DNA from: Paraglaciecola sp. MB-3u-78
GTDB taxonomy: Bacteria; Pseudomonadota; Gammaproteobacteria; Enterobacterales; Alteromonadaceae
DNA length: 64,000 nucleotides
Reading direction: 5' to 3'
Assembly: GCF_002835935.1 (NCBI RefSeq)
Contig: NZ_PJCF01000005.1
Span: forward strand, 434,001 to 498,000
Position numbers and translations under genes: made by a program
Notes under the pieces: generated by a model
What the model saw: the letters and a program-made list of their open reading frames with translations, nothing else
The model's database searches: none
Told to the model about the DNA's origin: nothing
In this document: positions 52,642 through 62,194 of the stretch, piece by piece
How positions within the stretch are numbered: position 1 is the first letter of the stretch
Layout of the letters: the number at the start of each line of letters is the position of its first letter

Positions 52642-53754
52642 ATGTTAGCAACAATACAGTTTGATTCGATTAAAACTCGTTTAATCATTATTATCGTCGT
52701 GTGTTTATTGGGAATGCTAGTGTTGGTTGGTAACCAAATTTATAATACAAACAGGTTAATTAATCTCAATAGTCAAAGTAAACAGTTACTTAATTTAAGT
52801 CATGAGTTACTGCAATTACGTCGCCATGAAAAAGACTTTTTACTACGTCTAGATCCTCAATATGTTGACCAGTTTAAAGTGCGAGCCGAGGGTTTTTCTC
52901 AACAGATCACCCAGTTAAATCCTATTTTTGCGAAACTAGGTGACACCAACACCTTATTTGATGAACTCAGTCTTAGTTTTACCCAGTATCGCTCGCAATT
53001 TTTTTCTTTGGTTAGTTTACAAACTCAAATTGGACTCAATGAAAATAGTGGTTTCCAAGGGCGTTTTCGTCAGGCCACTCATGGTTTAGAAGAGCAATTG
53101 CAACGGCTCAATCAAACCGATTTACAAGTACTTATGCTACAAATGCGCCGTAGTGAAAAAGATTTTTTACTCCGTAAACATTTGGATTATGTTGAACGTG
53201 AGAAGCTGTTTTACCAACAACTATCTTTAGCCATCACTCAAAGCAACCAGCTTAATGTCCAGCAACAACAAGCCTTATTAAACGCTTACCAGCACAGTTT
53301 TATGCAGTTAGTGACGGCTTATCAAACTATTGGGTTAGATCATACTCTTGGTTTGCAAGGTCAGTTCCGCGAGCAAGCCCACGTACTGGAAGGTCAACTG
53401 ACCAGGGTAAATAACAAACTGACTGTACTCATATCCGTCGCTGAAAAACGAATAGAGCAAACCAGCTTATTGATTATGACGATTACCACTTTGGTCTTAA
53501 TGACATTACTGATTAAAAGTTATATTACCTTTCAACGGGCTTTTTTAAATTTTGTGATGTTTTTCTATCGATGCAAACGGGAATATCAGCATATGGATGG
53601 CAAAAAGCTGGGTTTCTCAGAGTTTAAATATTTAGCCACTATTGCCAACGAAATGATTGATGCCCGTTGTGATATCGAGCGTCAGCTGCAAGCGGCTAAT
53701 CAACATATTGCTGAATTAGAAAAAGTCGATGATGACAGCGCTAAAGCGCAGTGA
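52642..53754 (+). CDS. Membrane sensor with HBM-like domain and no output domain
   Basis: 370 residues. A membrane segment at about residues 12-30 is followed by a periplasmic all-helical domain of about 240 residues with two related halves: LLQLRRHEKDFLLR (about residue 50) and MLQMRRSEKDFLLRK (about residue 168). That duplication marks the helical bimodular (HBM) sensor domain, known from McpS-type chemoreceptors that bind dicarboxylic acids. A second membrane segment (SLLIMTITTLVLMTLLIK) leads into only about 75 cytoplasmic residues, ending in a coiled coil (ERQLQAANQHIAELEK). No methyl-accepting, kinase or cyclase domain follows. It may work with a partner protein or be a decayed receptor. 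Confidence 0.75.
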   Translation: MLATIQFDSIKTRLIIIIVVCLLGMLVLVGNQIYNTNRLINLNSQSKQLLNLSHELLQLRRHEKDFLLRLDPQYVDQFKVRAEGFSQQITQLNPIFAKLGDTNTLFDELSLSFTQYRSQFFSLVSLQTQIGLNENSGFQGRFRQATHGLEEQLQRLNQTDLQVLMLQMRRSEKDFLLRKHLDYVEREKLFYQQLSLAITQSNQLNVQQQQALLNAYQHSFMQLVTAYQTIGLDHTLGLQGQFREQAHVLEGQLTRVNNKLTVLISVAEKRIEQTSLLIMTITTLVLMTLLIKSYITFQRAFLNFVMFFYRCKREYQHMDGKKLGFSEFKYLATIANEMIDARCDIERQLQAANQHIAELEKVDDDSAKAQ

Positions 53755-53919
53755 AACGTTAGCGGGGCATTAATCTAATTTTCTAGCCATTTTTTACTGC
53801 TACAAGATCTTTTCATCTGTCCAGAGAACGGATAGTGTAGTGTTAGATACTTGAGTACTAACAAGCAGTTATTGCATGATTTTTGATCACTTAGCTGGTT
53901 ATTTCACGGAACTTTAAGC

Positions 53920-55248
53920 ATGAAGCTATTGCATACCTCTGATTGGCATTTAGGTCAGAGTTTTTTTACCAAAAGTCGTAAGGATGAACATCAGGCATTT
54001 ATCAACTGGTTATTAATTCAAGTTGAACAGCAGCATGTTGACGCCGTGATTATCGCTGGGGATATTTTTGATACCGGCACTCCGCCCAGTTACGCACGGG
54101 AAATGTATAACCAGTTTGTTGTGGATATGCAACAGCTTAACTGTGTTTTAGTGGTGCTTGGCGGCAATCATGACTCGGTTTCTACGCTAAACGAATCCAA
54201 ACAAATTCTTGCCTGTTTAAATACCTTTGTGGTGGCCAGTACCGGCGTCGCTATTGACGAACAAGTGTTTACTATCCCCGATAAGCACGGACAGCCTGGA
54301 GCAATTTTATGTGCCGTGCCTTTTATCCGGGCCAGAGATGTATTGCAAAGCACGGCAGGTGAAACCGGATTACAAAAACGCCAAGCACTAGGCGATGCGA
54401 TTAAGCAGCATTACCAAACACTTTATCAAATAGCCTTACTTAAACAAAAAGAACAAAAAGAACAAAAAGCAAACGGGCTAAATATACCCATCATTGCCAC
54501 CGGACATTTAACCGCGCTAGGCGTGAGCCAATCCGAAAGTGTGCGCGACATTTACATCGGTACCTTAGACGGTTTTGCCGCAGACGGTTTCCCCCCAGCA
54601 GACTACATTGCGCTGGGACATATTCATAAACCGCAAATCGTGGCTAAGTCTGAACATATTCGTTATTGCGGCTCGCCTATCCCTTTAAGTTTTGATGAAC
54701 TCGGTACTCAAAAGCAAGTGATGCTGGTGGAGTTTACTGGCGCACAGCGCACCAGTTTACAACCTATCGACATTCCTATTTTTCAGCCCATGTTAGTGAT
54801 TAAGGGCGACCTTGCAAAAATTGAGAAAGAACTACAGCAGCTTAACGCTGATGCAAAAGCTGACACAAAAGCTGACACAAAAGCTGACACAAAAGCTGAT
54901 ACAGGTGCGCAGCCCGTCTGGTTATGTCTGGAGGTGGATACCCAGGATTATTTATCGGATCTGCAGCAGCGTATTCAAACTATGACACAAGGGTTAAATG
55001 TAGAGGTATTACAACTGCGCCGCACGCGTAACCAGCGCAGACAATTACTGAGTCAAATGCAAAGTGAAACCCTTGCTGAATTAACCCCCGAAGACGTATT
55101 CGAAAAACGCTTAGCCATGGAGACATTTGATACAAGCCCTGAAGTAGACTCAGAAAAAACCGATGAACAACAAACCACACTGCAACAAGTGCGACAGCGG
55201 TTTAGCCAAATATTGTCTGAAGTAGAACATCAGGGGACGGATGTATGA
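53920..55248 (+). CDS. sbcD: Exonuclease subunit SbcD (Mre11 homologue)
   Basis: 442 residues. Metallophosphoesterase motifs appear in order: TSDWHLGQSF, AGDIFDTGTPP, GGNHDSVSTL, ATGHLTALG and ALGHIHKPQI. The SbcDC complex cuts hairpins and DNA ends. The C-terminal part carries a 12-bp tandem repeat encoding ADTK units (54847-54906) not seen in typical SbcD, in a linker before the DNA-binding cap. Its stop overlaps the sbcC start by four bases, so translation is coupled. Confidence 0.94.
   Translation: MKLLHTSDWHLGQSFFTKSRKDEHQAFINWLLIQVEQQHVDAVIIAGDIFDTGTPPSYAREMYNQFVVDMQQLNCVLVVLGGNHDSVSTLNESKQILACLNTFVVASTGVAIDEQVFTIPDKHGQPGAILCAVPFIRARDVLQSTAGETGLQKRQALGDAIKQHYQTLYQIALLKQKEQKEQKANGLNIPIIATGHLTALGVSQSESVRDIYIGTLDGFAADGFPPADYIALGHIHKPQIVAKSEHIRYCGSPIPLSFDELGTQKQVMLVEFTGAQRTSLQPIDIPIFQPMLVIKGDLAKIEKELQQLNADAKADTKADTKADTKADTGAQPVWLCLEVDTQDYLSDLQQRIQTMTQGLNVEVLQLRRTRNQRRQLLSQMQSETLAELTPEDVFEKRLAMETFDTSPEVDSEKTDEQQTTLQQVRQRFSQILSEVEHQGTDV
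54847..54906. repeat. In-gene 12-bp tandem repeat in sbcD
   Basis: Five 12-bp units (GCTGACACAAAA and variants) encode ADAK-ADTK-ADTK-ADTK-ADTG. The three central units are identical. Multiples of three keep the frame, so unit number can vary by slippage without breaking the gene. Confidence 0.95.
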
Positions 55249-58200
55249 AAATTTTAAGCATTCGATTAAAAAACCTCAACTCACTTAAGGGGGAATGGAA
55301 AATTGATTTTACCCAATCGCCTTTCGCCGAAAACGGCCTATTTGCTATCACTGGGCCAACCGGCGCGGGCAAAACCACCTTATTAGATGCCATTTGTTTG
55401 GCGCTTTATCATCAAACTCCAAGGCTGGGGCAAATCACTAATTCATCTAACGAAATCATGACCCGGGGCACCAGTGAGTGTTTGGCCGAGGTGGAGTTTG
55501 AAATAAAAGGCACCGCCTATCGGGCGTTTTGGAGTATGCGCCGTTCACGGGGTAACGTGGATGGCAATCTTCAACCTGCCGACGCTGAATTAGCCGAAGT
55601 GGCCACAGGCAAAGTACTGGCCACTCAAATTAGGCAAAAAAGTGAAGCAATAGAAAAATTAACCGGCCTAGACTTTGGCCGTTTTACCAAATCAATGATG
55701 CTATCCCAAGGGAATTTTGCCGCGTTTCTTAACGCAGATGAAAATAAACGGGCGGAGTTACTCGAAGAGCTTACCGGTACTGAAGTCTATGGTCAGATTT
55801 CAGTTAAGGTGCATGAACACCACAGCCAAGCCAAACAAAGATTAAAGGAATTACAGGTGGGGGCGAGTACATTTCAAGTGCTCAGCGCAGAGCAAAAGCA
55901 AATCTTGCAACAAGAGCTTAATCAATTACAAGACAAACAAACAGGCATTGAGCAACAAATTAAAACCAACCAAAGCCATGTGCACTGGTGGGACAAACAA
56001 CTCAGTGCTCAGCGAAGCCAACAAGATGCCACAATCTTATGCACTGACGCCAAACAATCCATCGACAATGCACAAGTCGATCTAAGTTTACTTGAAAAAA
56101 GTGCACCAGCTGAACGCCTTCGCGCCAATTGGCAACGTTTAGGTGAGGTATCACAGCAACATACCAAAACCAGTGAGCAACTGGCTGCCCAGCAAGAAAC
56201 CAAGGCGAAGTTGGTAATAGAGTTAACAAGCGCAGCCGACAAGTTGTCTGTGGCGGCACAATCATTACAAAGCAGCAAGCAAGCCCAACAAAGTCAGGAA
56301 CAGCTGATCACCGAGCAGGTTATGCCGTTAGATAGTCAAATAAGCGCCTTAGCTGAAAAGCACAGTGATAAACAACAAACTATTCGCCAGTTGCAGCAAC
56401 AACAGCAAGAGTCGACCACAAAACAGCAAGAGTTGCAGGCAGCGTTAACAGGCTTAAACGAGCAACACTCCCTTACCCAAAACTACCTAACTGAACATTC
56501 TGCAGACAGTGCTGTAGGCGAGCAACTTAGCGGCTGGAGTGCGTCACTTGCGCAACTTGAGCGAGATAATCAAACCGCCCAAGCTCTGCATAAACAAACA
56601 GTAAGCATCGACAGCCAACTCAATGAAAACACCCAGGTTAAGCAACAGCTGCAGGAGCAATGGCAATACCTGTCTGAACGTTTAAAGCAGCAACAGTCAG
56701 CGCTGGCAGAGAAAGAATCGCAATATCAAGCCTTAACCCTTGAGTCAGACGCAACAACCCTTGAAAACCATTTAGCCGCTATTAATCTTCGCTGGCCTGA
56801 ACTCTATAGCGCCAAAGAAATCCAACGCCGTTATTTACAATTAGAAAAAGACAAAACAAACAACCACAGTGAGTTGCAAACTAGCCACCCCCAAGCTGAA
56901 GAACTAAGGGCACAGCGCAATACTTTATTGCACAAGTACCAAGAACAAGCGCAACATTGCAAAGATTTACAACTGTTAGTCAGCCAAGAAGAACAGTTGG
57001 CTCAATATCGCCAGCTGCTTAAAGCAGATCAAGAATGCCCGTTGTGCGGGGCGACCGATCACCCCCAATCTTCTGAGATGGCGATAGATATTCCTGAAAC
57101 CGTGACCAGAAAACACCAAGCTGAAACGCTGTTAAACCAATTAGAACAAGACGGAAAAGCGGTTCGCGAAAAACTCGACTCCCTAGAACTTGAAATCAAA
57201 CAGCTACAAACCCACTCGGCTGAATTGAACACACTCGAAACTGAGCTAAGCGCTTTATGGCAAGGCCGAGTAGAAACCTTACAACTAGACTTTGCCATAA
57301 GCGACCAGCAGAGCATGCAAGCCTTCGAGCAAGGTATGCAAAATCAGTCCGAACAGCTATCAAAACAATTAAAGCAACTTAGTCAGATAGATAAAGAACG
57401 CCAAGCAAACAAAGAAGCTTTAAACATTACCGAGCGGGGAGGGGATAAACTCAACAGTGAACTAAAATTACTGGATCAAAGCCAACAATCTTTGCAACAA
57501 AGCAGTCAAAAAACGTCCCAAGAATACGCAACGCTTATTGAGTCTGTAGATAAAAATCGAACGACTTTGATCAGCAATATTGTTGCCTTAGGTTACATTG
57601 CGCCGCCAGAAAATGAACTGCTGCAATGGCTACAAAATAAACGTCAAGATGTTCAGCTTTATCAACAAAAAATGCACGAAAAAGAACAGTTAAGTAAACA
57701 AATGGCTGTTAAAAGTGCTGAAAATGCAGAAATTGAACAGCAGTTGCTGTCTATGCATGAACAAGTGAAATCGATGCAGTTAGAAGAAGTTACGCTAAAA
57801 CAGCAATGGGATGAAGCCACTAAGCAGCGCCAACAGTTATTTGGCGACAAAACCGTTTTACAAGCAAGGGCAGAGGCTAACAAACAACTCGACAGTGCAG
57901 AGCAAATAAATCAGACAGCAAGTCTTAGCCATAAAAATATTGCGCAACAAGATAACGAGCTATTAGCTGCCATCAAAGCGAAGCAACAACAGCAAACAGA
58001 GCTAGAACTGTCACTCAAAGAACACACCGACAACTGGCATGAATTACTCACCAATAGCCCTTTTGTTAACCAAGGCGAATTTGAAATGGCACTGCTACCC
58101 GAAGAACAGCGTAGCCAGCTAATCAGTTTGAAACAAAGACTCGATACACAATTACAGCGCGCTACTACGTTGTTAGAGCAGTCTGGCGCCCAGCTCAACG

Positions 58201-58916
58201 AACTTAATAATATCGAACAAGCAGCCTTGTGGCAGCAAACCTCACAAGAAGAGGTAAAGGCACTACTGCAGCAACTACAAACTGAAAAAGATAGGTTAGT
58301 AGAAAGCAGAGGTGGCATTAGCAGCCAATTATCGGCAGACCAAAAAGAAACCTCACGGCAACAAGCATTACTCGACCAAATCGAACAACAAAAACAAGAT
58401 TATGACCAACTGAGTTACCTGCACGGTCTAATAGGCTCCGCCAACGGCGATAAATTTCGCCGCTTTGCACAAGGGCTAACCCTAGATAACTTGGTATACC
58501 TTGCAAACAAACAACTCGATCGCATCCACGGACGTTATTTGCTTAAACGCAAAGAAGAACAAGGGTTAGCCCTTACCGTGCTTGATACTTGGCAAGGTGA
58601 CGTAGAGCGGGATACCAAAACCCTTTCGGGCGGTGAAAGTTTCTTGGTGAGTCTTGCGCTAGCTTTGGCCTTGTCTGACTTGGTGAGCCATAAAACCAGT
58701 ATTGACTCGCTGTTTCTTGATGAAGGATTTGGCACTTTGGATGCTGAGACTTTGGATATTGCTTTGGATGCGCTGGATAATCTGAATGCGTCGGGGAAGA
58801 TGATTGGGGTGATTAGTCATATTGAGGCGATGAAGGAGCGTATTCCTACGCAGTTGCGGGTGACAAAGAAGAGTGGGTTGGGGGTGAGTGAGTTGGATCG
58901 TGAGTTTGCGGTTTGA
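55245..58916 (+). CDS. sbcC: Exonuclease subunit SbcC (Rad50 homologue)
   Basis: 1223 residues. Walker A is FAITGPTGAGKTTLLDAICL (about residue 36). Long glutamine-rich coiled coils flank the zinc hook DQECPLCGATDHP (about residue 597). The ABC signature is KTLSGGESFLVSLALALALS and Walker B DSLFLDEGFGTLDAETL near the C-terminus. SbcC clamps DNA ends and, with SbcD, removes hairpins and protein-blocked ends. All motifs are intact and length fits proteobacterial SbcC. Confidence 0.95.
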   Translation: MKILSIRLKNLNSLKGEWKIDFTQSPFAENGLFAITGPTGAGKTTLLDAICLALYHQTPRLGQITNSSNEIMTRGTSECLAEVEFEIKGTAYRAFWSMRRSRGNVDGNLQPADAELAEVATGKVLATQIRQKSEAIEKLTGLDFGRFTKSMMLSQGNFAAFLNADENKRAELLEELTGTEVYGQISVKVHEHHSQAKQRLKELQVGASTFQVLSAEQKQILQQELNQLQDKQTGIEQQIKTNQSHVHWWDKQLSAQRSQQDATILCTDAKQSIDNAQVDLSLLEKSAPAERLRANWQRLGEVSQQHTKTSEQLAAQQETKAKLVIELTSAADKLSVAAQSLQSSKQAQQSQEQLITEQVMPLDSQISALAEKHSDKQQTIRQLQQQQQESTTKQQELQAALTGLNEQHSLTQNYLTEHSADSAVGEQLSGWSASLAQLERDNQTAQALHKQTVSIDSQLNENTQVKQQLQEQWQYLSERLKQQQSALAEKESQYQALTLESDATTLENHLAAINLRWPELYSAKEIQRRYLQLEKDKTNNHSELQTSHPQAEELRAQRNTLLHKYQEQAQHCKDLQLLVSQEEQLAQYRQLLKADQECPLCGATDHPQSSEMAIDIPETVTRKHQAETLLNQLEQDGKAVREKLDSLELEIKQLQTHSAELNTLETELSALWQGRVETLQLDFAISDQQSMQAFEQGMQNQSEQLSKQLKQLSQIDKERQANKEALNITERGGDKLNSELKLLDQSQQSLQQSSQKTSQEYATLIESVDKNRTTLISNIVALGYIAPPENELLQWLQNKRQDVQLYQQKMHEKEQLSKQMAVKSAENAEIEQQLLSMHEQVKSMQLEEVTLKQQWDEATKQRQQLFGDKTVLQARAEANKQLDSAEQINQTASLSHKNIAQQDNELLAAIKAKQQQQTELELSLKEHTDNWHELLTNSPFVNQGEFEMALLPEEQRSQLISLKQRLDTQLQRATTLLEQSGAQLNELNNIEQAALWQQTSQEEVKALLQQLQTEKDRLVESRGGISSQLSADQKETSRQQALLDQIEQQKQDYDQLSYLHGLIGSANGDKFRRFAQGLTLDNLVYLANKQLDRIHGRYLLKRKEEQGLALTVLDTWQGDVERDTKTLSGGESFLVSLALALALSDLVSHKTSIDSLFLDEGFGTLDAETLDIALDALDNLNASGKMIGVISHIEAMKERIPTQLRVTKKSGLGVSELDREFAV

Positions 58917-58947
58917 TTGTGATTTACACTGTCACCCCCACACCGTC

Positions 58948-58973
58948 ATTCCGGTAGTCTTTTGGGCCGGAAT
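58948..58973. repeat. REP-like palindrome after sbcC
   Basis: ATTCCGG and CCGGAAT pair perfectly around a 12-base loop, inside a GTCATTCCGG...CCGGAATCTCC context common to intergenic repeats of many Gammaproteobacteria. It may be a substrate of a RAYT system. Confidence 0.65.
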
Positions 58974-59086
58974 CTCCTTGTTCATAATGCGCTGCGCTTA
59001 CGTCATCCATGCTGTTTTTCGATTGGCATCCTTGCCAAACGACTTACTTTTTACCTACAGCCGCAAAAAGTAAGCAAAAAGGCCCG

Positions 59087-59119
59087 CTCGAGGGCAATGC
59101 TCTTCATCCAACTATTACT
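59087..59119. repeat. 33-bp direct repeat, copy 2
   Basis: Identical to 52405-52437; see that entry. Further matching bases follow (TTCAATTTAGCAG against TCAATTTTCAG). Confidence 0.9.
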
Positions 59120-59542
59120 TCAATTTAGCAGGGTGAAACTGGATTCTTTAGAAGCACGGCTTCGCCCAGTTGAACATCTCGACAGGGAAGTCGAGATTGG
59201 GTGAGGATCATCATGGACGTGTTATTGACCATATTTAAGGTTTTGCATCAGCCTCAATTAGCATCCCTGCTAATTGCCCTACTGAATTCACAAAATAATC
59301 GGCGAGCCTTGAGTCGAGGGTAGGTCAAAAGATAAGACAAAAGATCGGCTTCGCCGACTATATCTTTAGTGGCTCCGCCACTGCTTTCCCGCCTTTAAAG
59401 TTTAAGAATAAAATGGCTTATTCTTGGGAAAAATGGCGTGGAAGTCAGGTTTGGGTGCCGATCATTAATTAACATATATGTCCTGTTAATTCTTCTGTTA
59501 ATTCTGGATAGTTTTAATGATCAAAAGACGTGACCCCTTTGG

Positions 59543-59579
59543 TTTGCAATAGAAAGACCTTCGTCCTTGCTGTTTGCCC
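59543..59579. repeat. Second fossil of the internal IS91 segment
   Basis: 37 bases resembling 31886-31923 (TTTGCAA, AAAGACCT, TCGTCCTTGCTGTTTGCC) with a few differences. As at 40261, only this internal part of the transposase gene is present. Confidence 0.75.
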
Positions 59580-59588
59580 AGCTTCATT

Positions 59589-60524
59589 TTATAAATTATA
59601 TTTTCTGTGGAATTTAATTTTTTCAAGATGCCATCCCATTTTTGATCTATACGCAGCCAAACCTTGTTTGTAATAGGCTTTAATTGATAACTTTTTCATA
59701 GAAAGGTAACTTTCATTTAAGCCAAAGTCGTCAATAACCGCTCTCGTTATAGGATATCCATCATTCACATCAACATGTTGTACTTCATTTTCACTGGTTT
59801 CTAATACATAACATATTGCAGGAAACGGAATGGGTTTAGCGGGTGTTCCCTTTTTAATTGATAAAGCGAACTGCTTAGTGTGATTACCACAAATTTCATG
59901 CACGTATGATACGGAGGTTGCTTCCATCAATTCTTGCTGAGAACTTGAACTATCAACTGCTTGATTATAGTTGCCCAAGGAAAGTAAAAAATCGGTTTGA
60001 TAGATGAAAGTACTGCCACAATGCCGTGATATACCATAGCGTGTCATAAAGGTTTTTTGCTTAAAGTTTACAATATAAGCCTCATTTACATGCCAAATAG
60101 GGTAATCCGCTTGCTCTTCCAAATACTGCACAATATTGATGTTAACCCAGTCATCAGCATCAACAATATATACATATTTTGGATTGAATTGTTTGGCATA
60201 TAAAAGACCTGAAAGAATTTTTGTACCTTTATCGCCTCTATTAGGAAAGTATTTTTTGGGGTGGCAAGACACATCTTGGTCAGAGATAGAGAAAGTTTTT
60301 AAGTATTCATCAAGTGACGGTGGCACTGGAAAATCAACAATATGATAATGAATACGTTCATCGTGAAATTCAATGACGGGTTTTTCATTACAAACAACCA
60401 CTAATATAAAATTAGCATTACTTTGGGAGCATATTGAACGAGCCGCTATTTCATATAAAGCGACGGCCTTTTTATAACTATTCGTGTTGTGTGGATGTCT
60501 GATCGAAGTAATAAAGGCTAGCAT
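59589..60524 (-). CDS. Putative glycosyltransferase (GT2-like)
   Basis: About 311 residues from the ATG at 60524, which has AGGTG six bases upstream (an in-frame GTG lies nine bases earlier). The nucleotide-sugar site is YVYIVDADDWVNINIVQYLE (DXDD, about residue 120), preceded by GTKILSGLLYAKQFNPK. LAFITSIRHPHNTNSYKKAV opens the domain. The pattern resembles putative rhamnosyl or galactosyl transferases of surface polysaccharide loci; donor and acceptor cannot be told. It lies 58 bases after the UDP-xylose synthase gene on the same strand, so it may transfer xylose (inference). Confidence 0.7.
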   Translation of the reverse strand: MLAFITSIRHPHNTNSYKKAVALYEIAARSICSQSNANFILVVVCNEKPVIEFHDERIHYHIVDFPVPPSLDEYLKTFSISDQDVSCHPKKYFPNRGDKGTKILSGLLYAKQFNPKYVYIVDADDWVNINIVQYLEEQADYPIWHVNEAYIVNFKQKTFMTRYGISRHCGSTFIYQTDFLLSLGNYNQAVDSSSSQQELMEATSVSYVHEICGNHTKQFALSIKKGTPAKPIPFPAICYVLETSENEVQHVDVNDGYPITRAVIDDFGLNESYLSMKKLSIKAYYKQGLAAYRSKMGWHLEKIKFHRKYNL

Positions 60525-60582
60525 CTGAGGCACCTAAAGTGGTTTAACTGAGAGACTTAAATGTGGTGAGCGAGAACACAAT

Positions 60583-61545
60583 TCAGTCATATAAATACTT
60601 TTCTTTTAGCAGGCAATCAAAATATTCGATAGTTTTTTTAACCCCGTTTTGTAATCGAGTATTCGTTCGCCAACTCAATAACTCTTTGGCAAGGGTAGTA
60701 TCAGGTTGCCTCTGTTTGGGGTCGTCTTGTGGAAGAGGTTTAAAAATCAATTTGGATGAACTGCCAATTAAATCAATCACCATATTGGCTAATTCTAACA
60801 TACTAAATTCATTAGAATTACCCAAATTGATAGGCCCAGTCACACCATCAGCACTACTCATTAGCCTAATAAAGCCTTCAATCAAATCGTCTACATAACA
60901 AAATGAACGCGTTTGACTACCATTACCATATATTGAAATTGGCTCTCCTTTTAGTGCCTGAACAATAAAGTTGGACACCACCCTGCCATCATTAGGGTGC
61001 ATATTAGGCCCATAGGTGTTGAATATTCTAGCGACTTTTATATTTATATTGTATTGTTGGTGGTAACTAAAAAATAAGGTCTCTGCACATCTCTTCCCTT
61101 CGTCATAACACGCTCTTGGGCCTATAGGGTTAACATTACCCCAGTAGTCTTCAGTTTGGGGATGAATAAGTGGGTCACCATACACTTCACTCGTAGAGGC
61201 TTGGAATATCTTTGAATTACCACGGTTAGCCAAGTCGAGCATATTGATTGCTCCTAACACGCTAGTTTTAATGGTTTGCGTGGGATCGTGTTGGTAATGT
61301 ATGGGAGACGCTGGGCAGGCTAGATTATAAATTTCATCCACTTCTACATATAAGGGTAAAGTTATATCGTGGCGCATTAACTCAAAATGACGAGAAGACA
61401 ATAATTCAAGTATATTATCTTTAGTTCCAGTAAAAAAATTATCTACGCAGAGTACATCATTTCCATCTTTTAATAGCCGTTTACATAGATGAGACCCCAA
61501 AAATCCAGCACCGCCAGTTACTAATACTCTCTTTCTTAAATGCAT
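60583..61545 (-). CDS. UDP-glucuronate decarboxylase (UDP-xylose synthase)
   Basis: 320 residues. NAD-binding [18 protein letters not shown] at residue 8 is followed by [40 protein letters not shown] and the family hallmark [18 protein letters not shown] with the catalytic tyrosine and lysine. [20 protein letters not shown] completes the UXS signature. The enzyme converts UDP-glucuronate, the product of Ugd at 8805-10175, into UDP-xylose. It is a second branch of the same nucleotide-sugar route, 50 kb away in this window. Confidence 0.92.
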   Translation of the reverse strand: MHLRKRVLVTGGAGFLGSHLCKRLLKDGNDVLCVDNFFTGTKDNILELLSSRHFELMRHDITLPLYVEVDEIYNLACPASPIHYQHDPTQTIKTSVLGAINMLDLANRGNSKIFQASTSEVYGDPLIHPQTEDYWGNVNPIGPRACYDEGKRCAETLFFSYHQQYNINIKVARIFNTYGPNMHPNDGRVVSNFIVQALKGEPISIYGNGSQTRSFCYVDDLIEGFIRLMSSADGVTGPINLGNSNEFSMLELANMVIDLIGSSSKLIFKPLPQDDPKQRQPDTTLAKELLSWRTNTRLQNGVKKTIEYFDCLLKEKYLYD

Positions 61546-61637
61546 AATCGGGACTATCCATACTTTCTGTATCTCTTAACAGGTTAACAATAATTATGTA
61601 AACATGCACCACTGCTTCAGCTAAATAATTTAACAGC

Positions 61638-62191
61638 AATACCCCTTATTACCATTGTGTTTCCCGCTGTGTTCGGCGTTCATTTTTGTGTGGTGAGGAT
61701 AAATTTACCGGGCAAAGTTATGAACATCGCCGTGGGTGGGTAGAAGAGCGGTTGCTGTTTTTGTCTTCGGTGTTTTCTATTGATATTTGTGCTTCGTGAT
61801 GAGTAATCATACCCATGTGGTGTTGTGTGTGGACAAAGACTCAGCAGATAGTTGGTCGATGAAAGAGGGGGTAAGGCGTTGACATCAGCTGTACCATGGC
61901 ACGTTATTGAGTCAAAAGTATCAAAGAGGGGATGCGCTTAGTAAAGGTGAACTGATTAGCCTAGAAGAAACAGTGACGATTTACCGACAACGTTTGTATG
62001 ACATCAGTTGGCTCATGCGCAGTCTCAATGAGTACATTGCCCGTGAAGCTCAACAGAAGTTGATGTTAAAACTCAAAACAACATACTATCAAGTCAACTC
62101 AGAATATTGTGCTAAGGTTGTTTCAACACTTTTAAGCGCTAAATACTGGCGCCTTTCTAATGAAATATTTTTATTTCTCTTGCCGGAATAA
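61638..62191 (+). pseudogene. Decayed IS200-like (Y1) transposase
   Basis: The reading runs [20 protein letters not shown], then [20 protein letters not shown] to SIDICAS and a stop. It continues [20 protein letters not shown] (HUH motif HTH) and, after a further frame break, HGTLLSQKYQRGDALSKGEL and TVTIYRQRLYDISWLMRSLN, EYIAREA. These are consecutive blocks of the COG1943 transposase family. At least two disruptions and loss of the C-terminal part make it inactive. The open piece 61907-62191 alone could be mistaken for a gene. Confidence 0.85.
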
Positions 62192-62194
62192 ACG

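Larger units (their letters stand above)
58917..59588. other. Repeat-rich spacer downstream of sbcC
   Basis: 670 bases without a real gene. It holds a REP-like palindrome (58948-58973), the second 33-bp repeat (59087-59119), a GAAGTCG/CGACTTC-like stretch near 59170-59200, two mini-hairpins (TCGGC/GCCGA at 59345-59357, AGTGGC/GCCACT at 59368-59382), a RAYT-end-like ACGTGACCCC (about 59528) and an IS91 fossil (59543-59579). This pattern suggests a dumping ground of small repeat elements. Confidence 0.6.

Noticed and set aside
53755-53919. attC-like site after the sensor gene (AACGTTAGCGGGGCATTAA)
   Set aside because: The bases resemble an R' box, but no pairing partner or second box follows at the proper distance.
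55911-58318. Several long minus-strand frames inside sbcC rich in serine and cysteine
   Set aside because: They are antisense shadows of the glutamine-rich coiled coil of SbcC.
61907-62191. 94-codon frame as a stand-alone gene
   Set aside because: The sequence is the middle block of an IS200-like transposase whose upstream part lies in other frames; it is part of a pseudogene.
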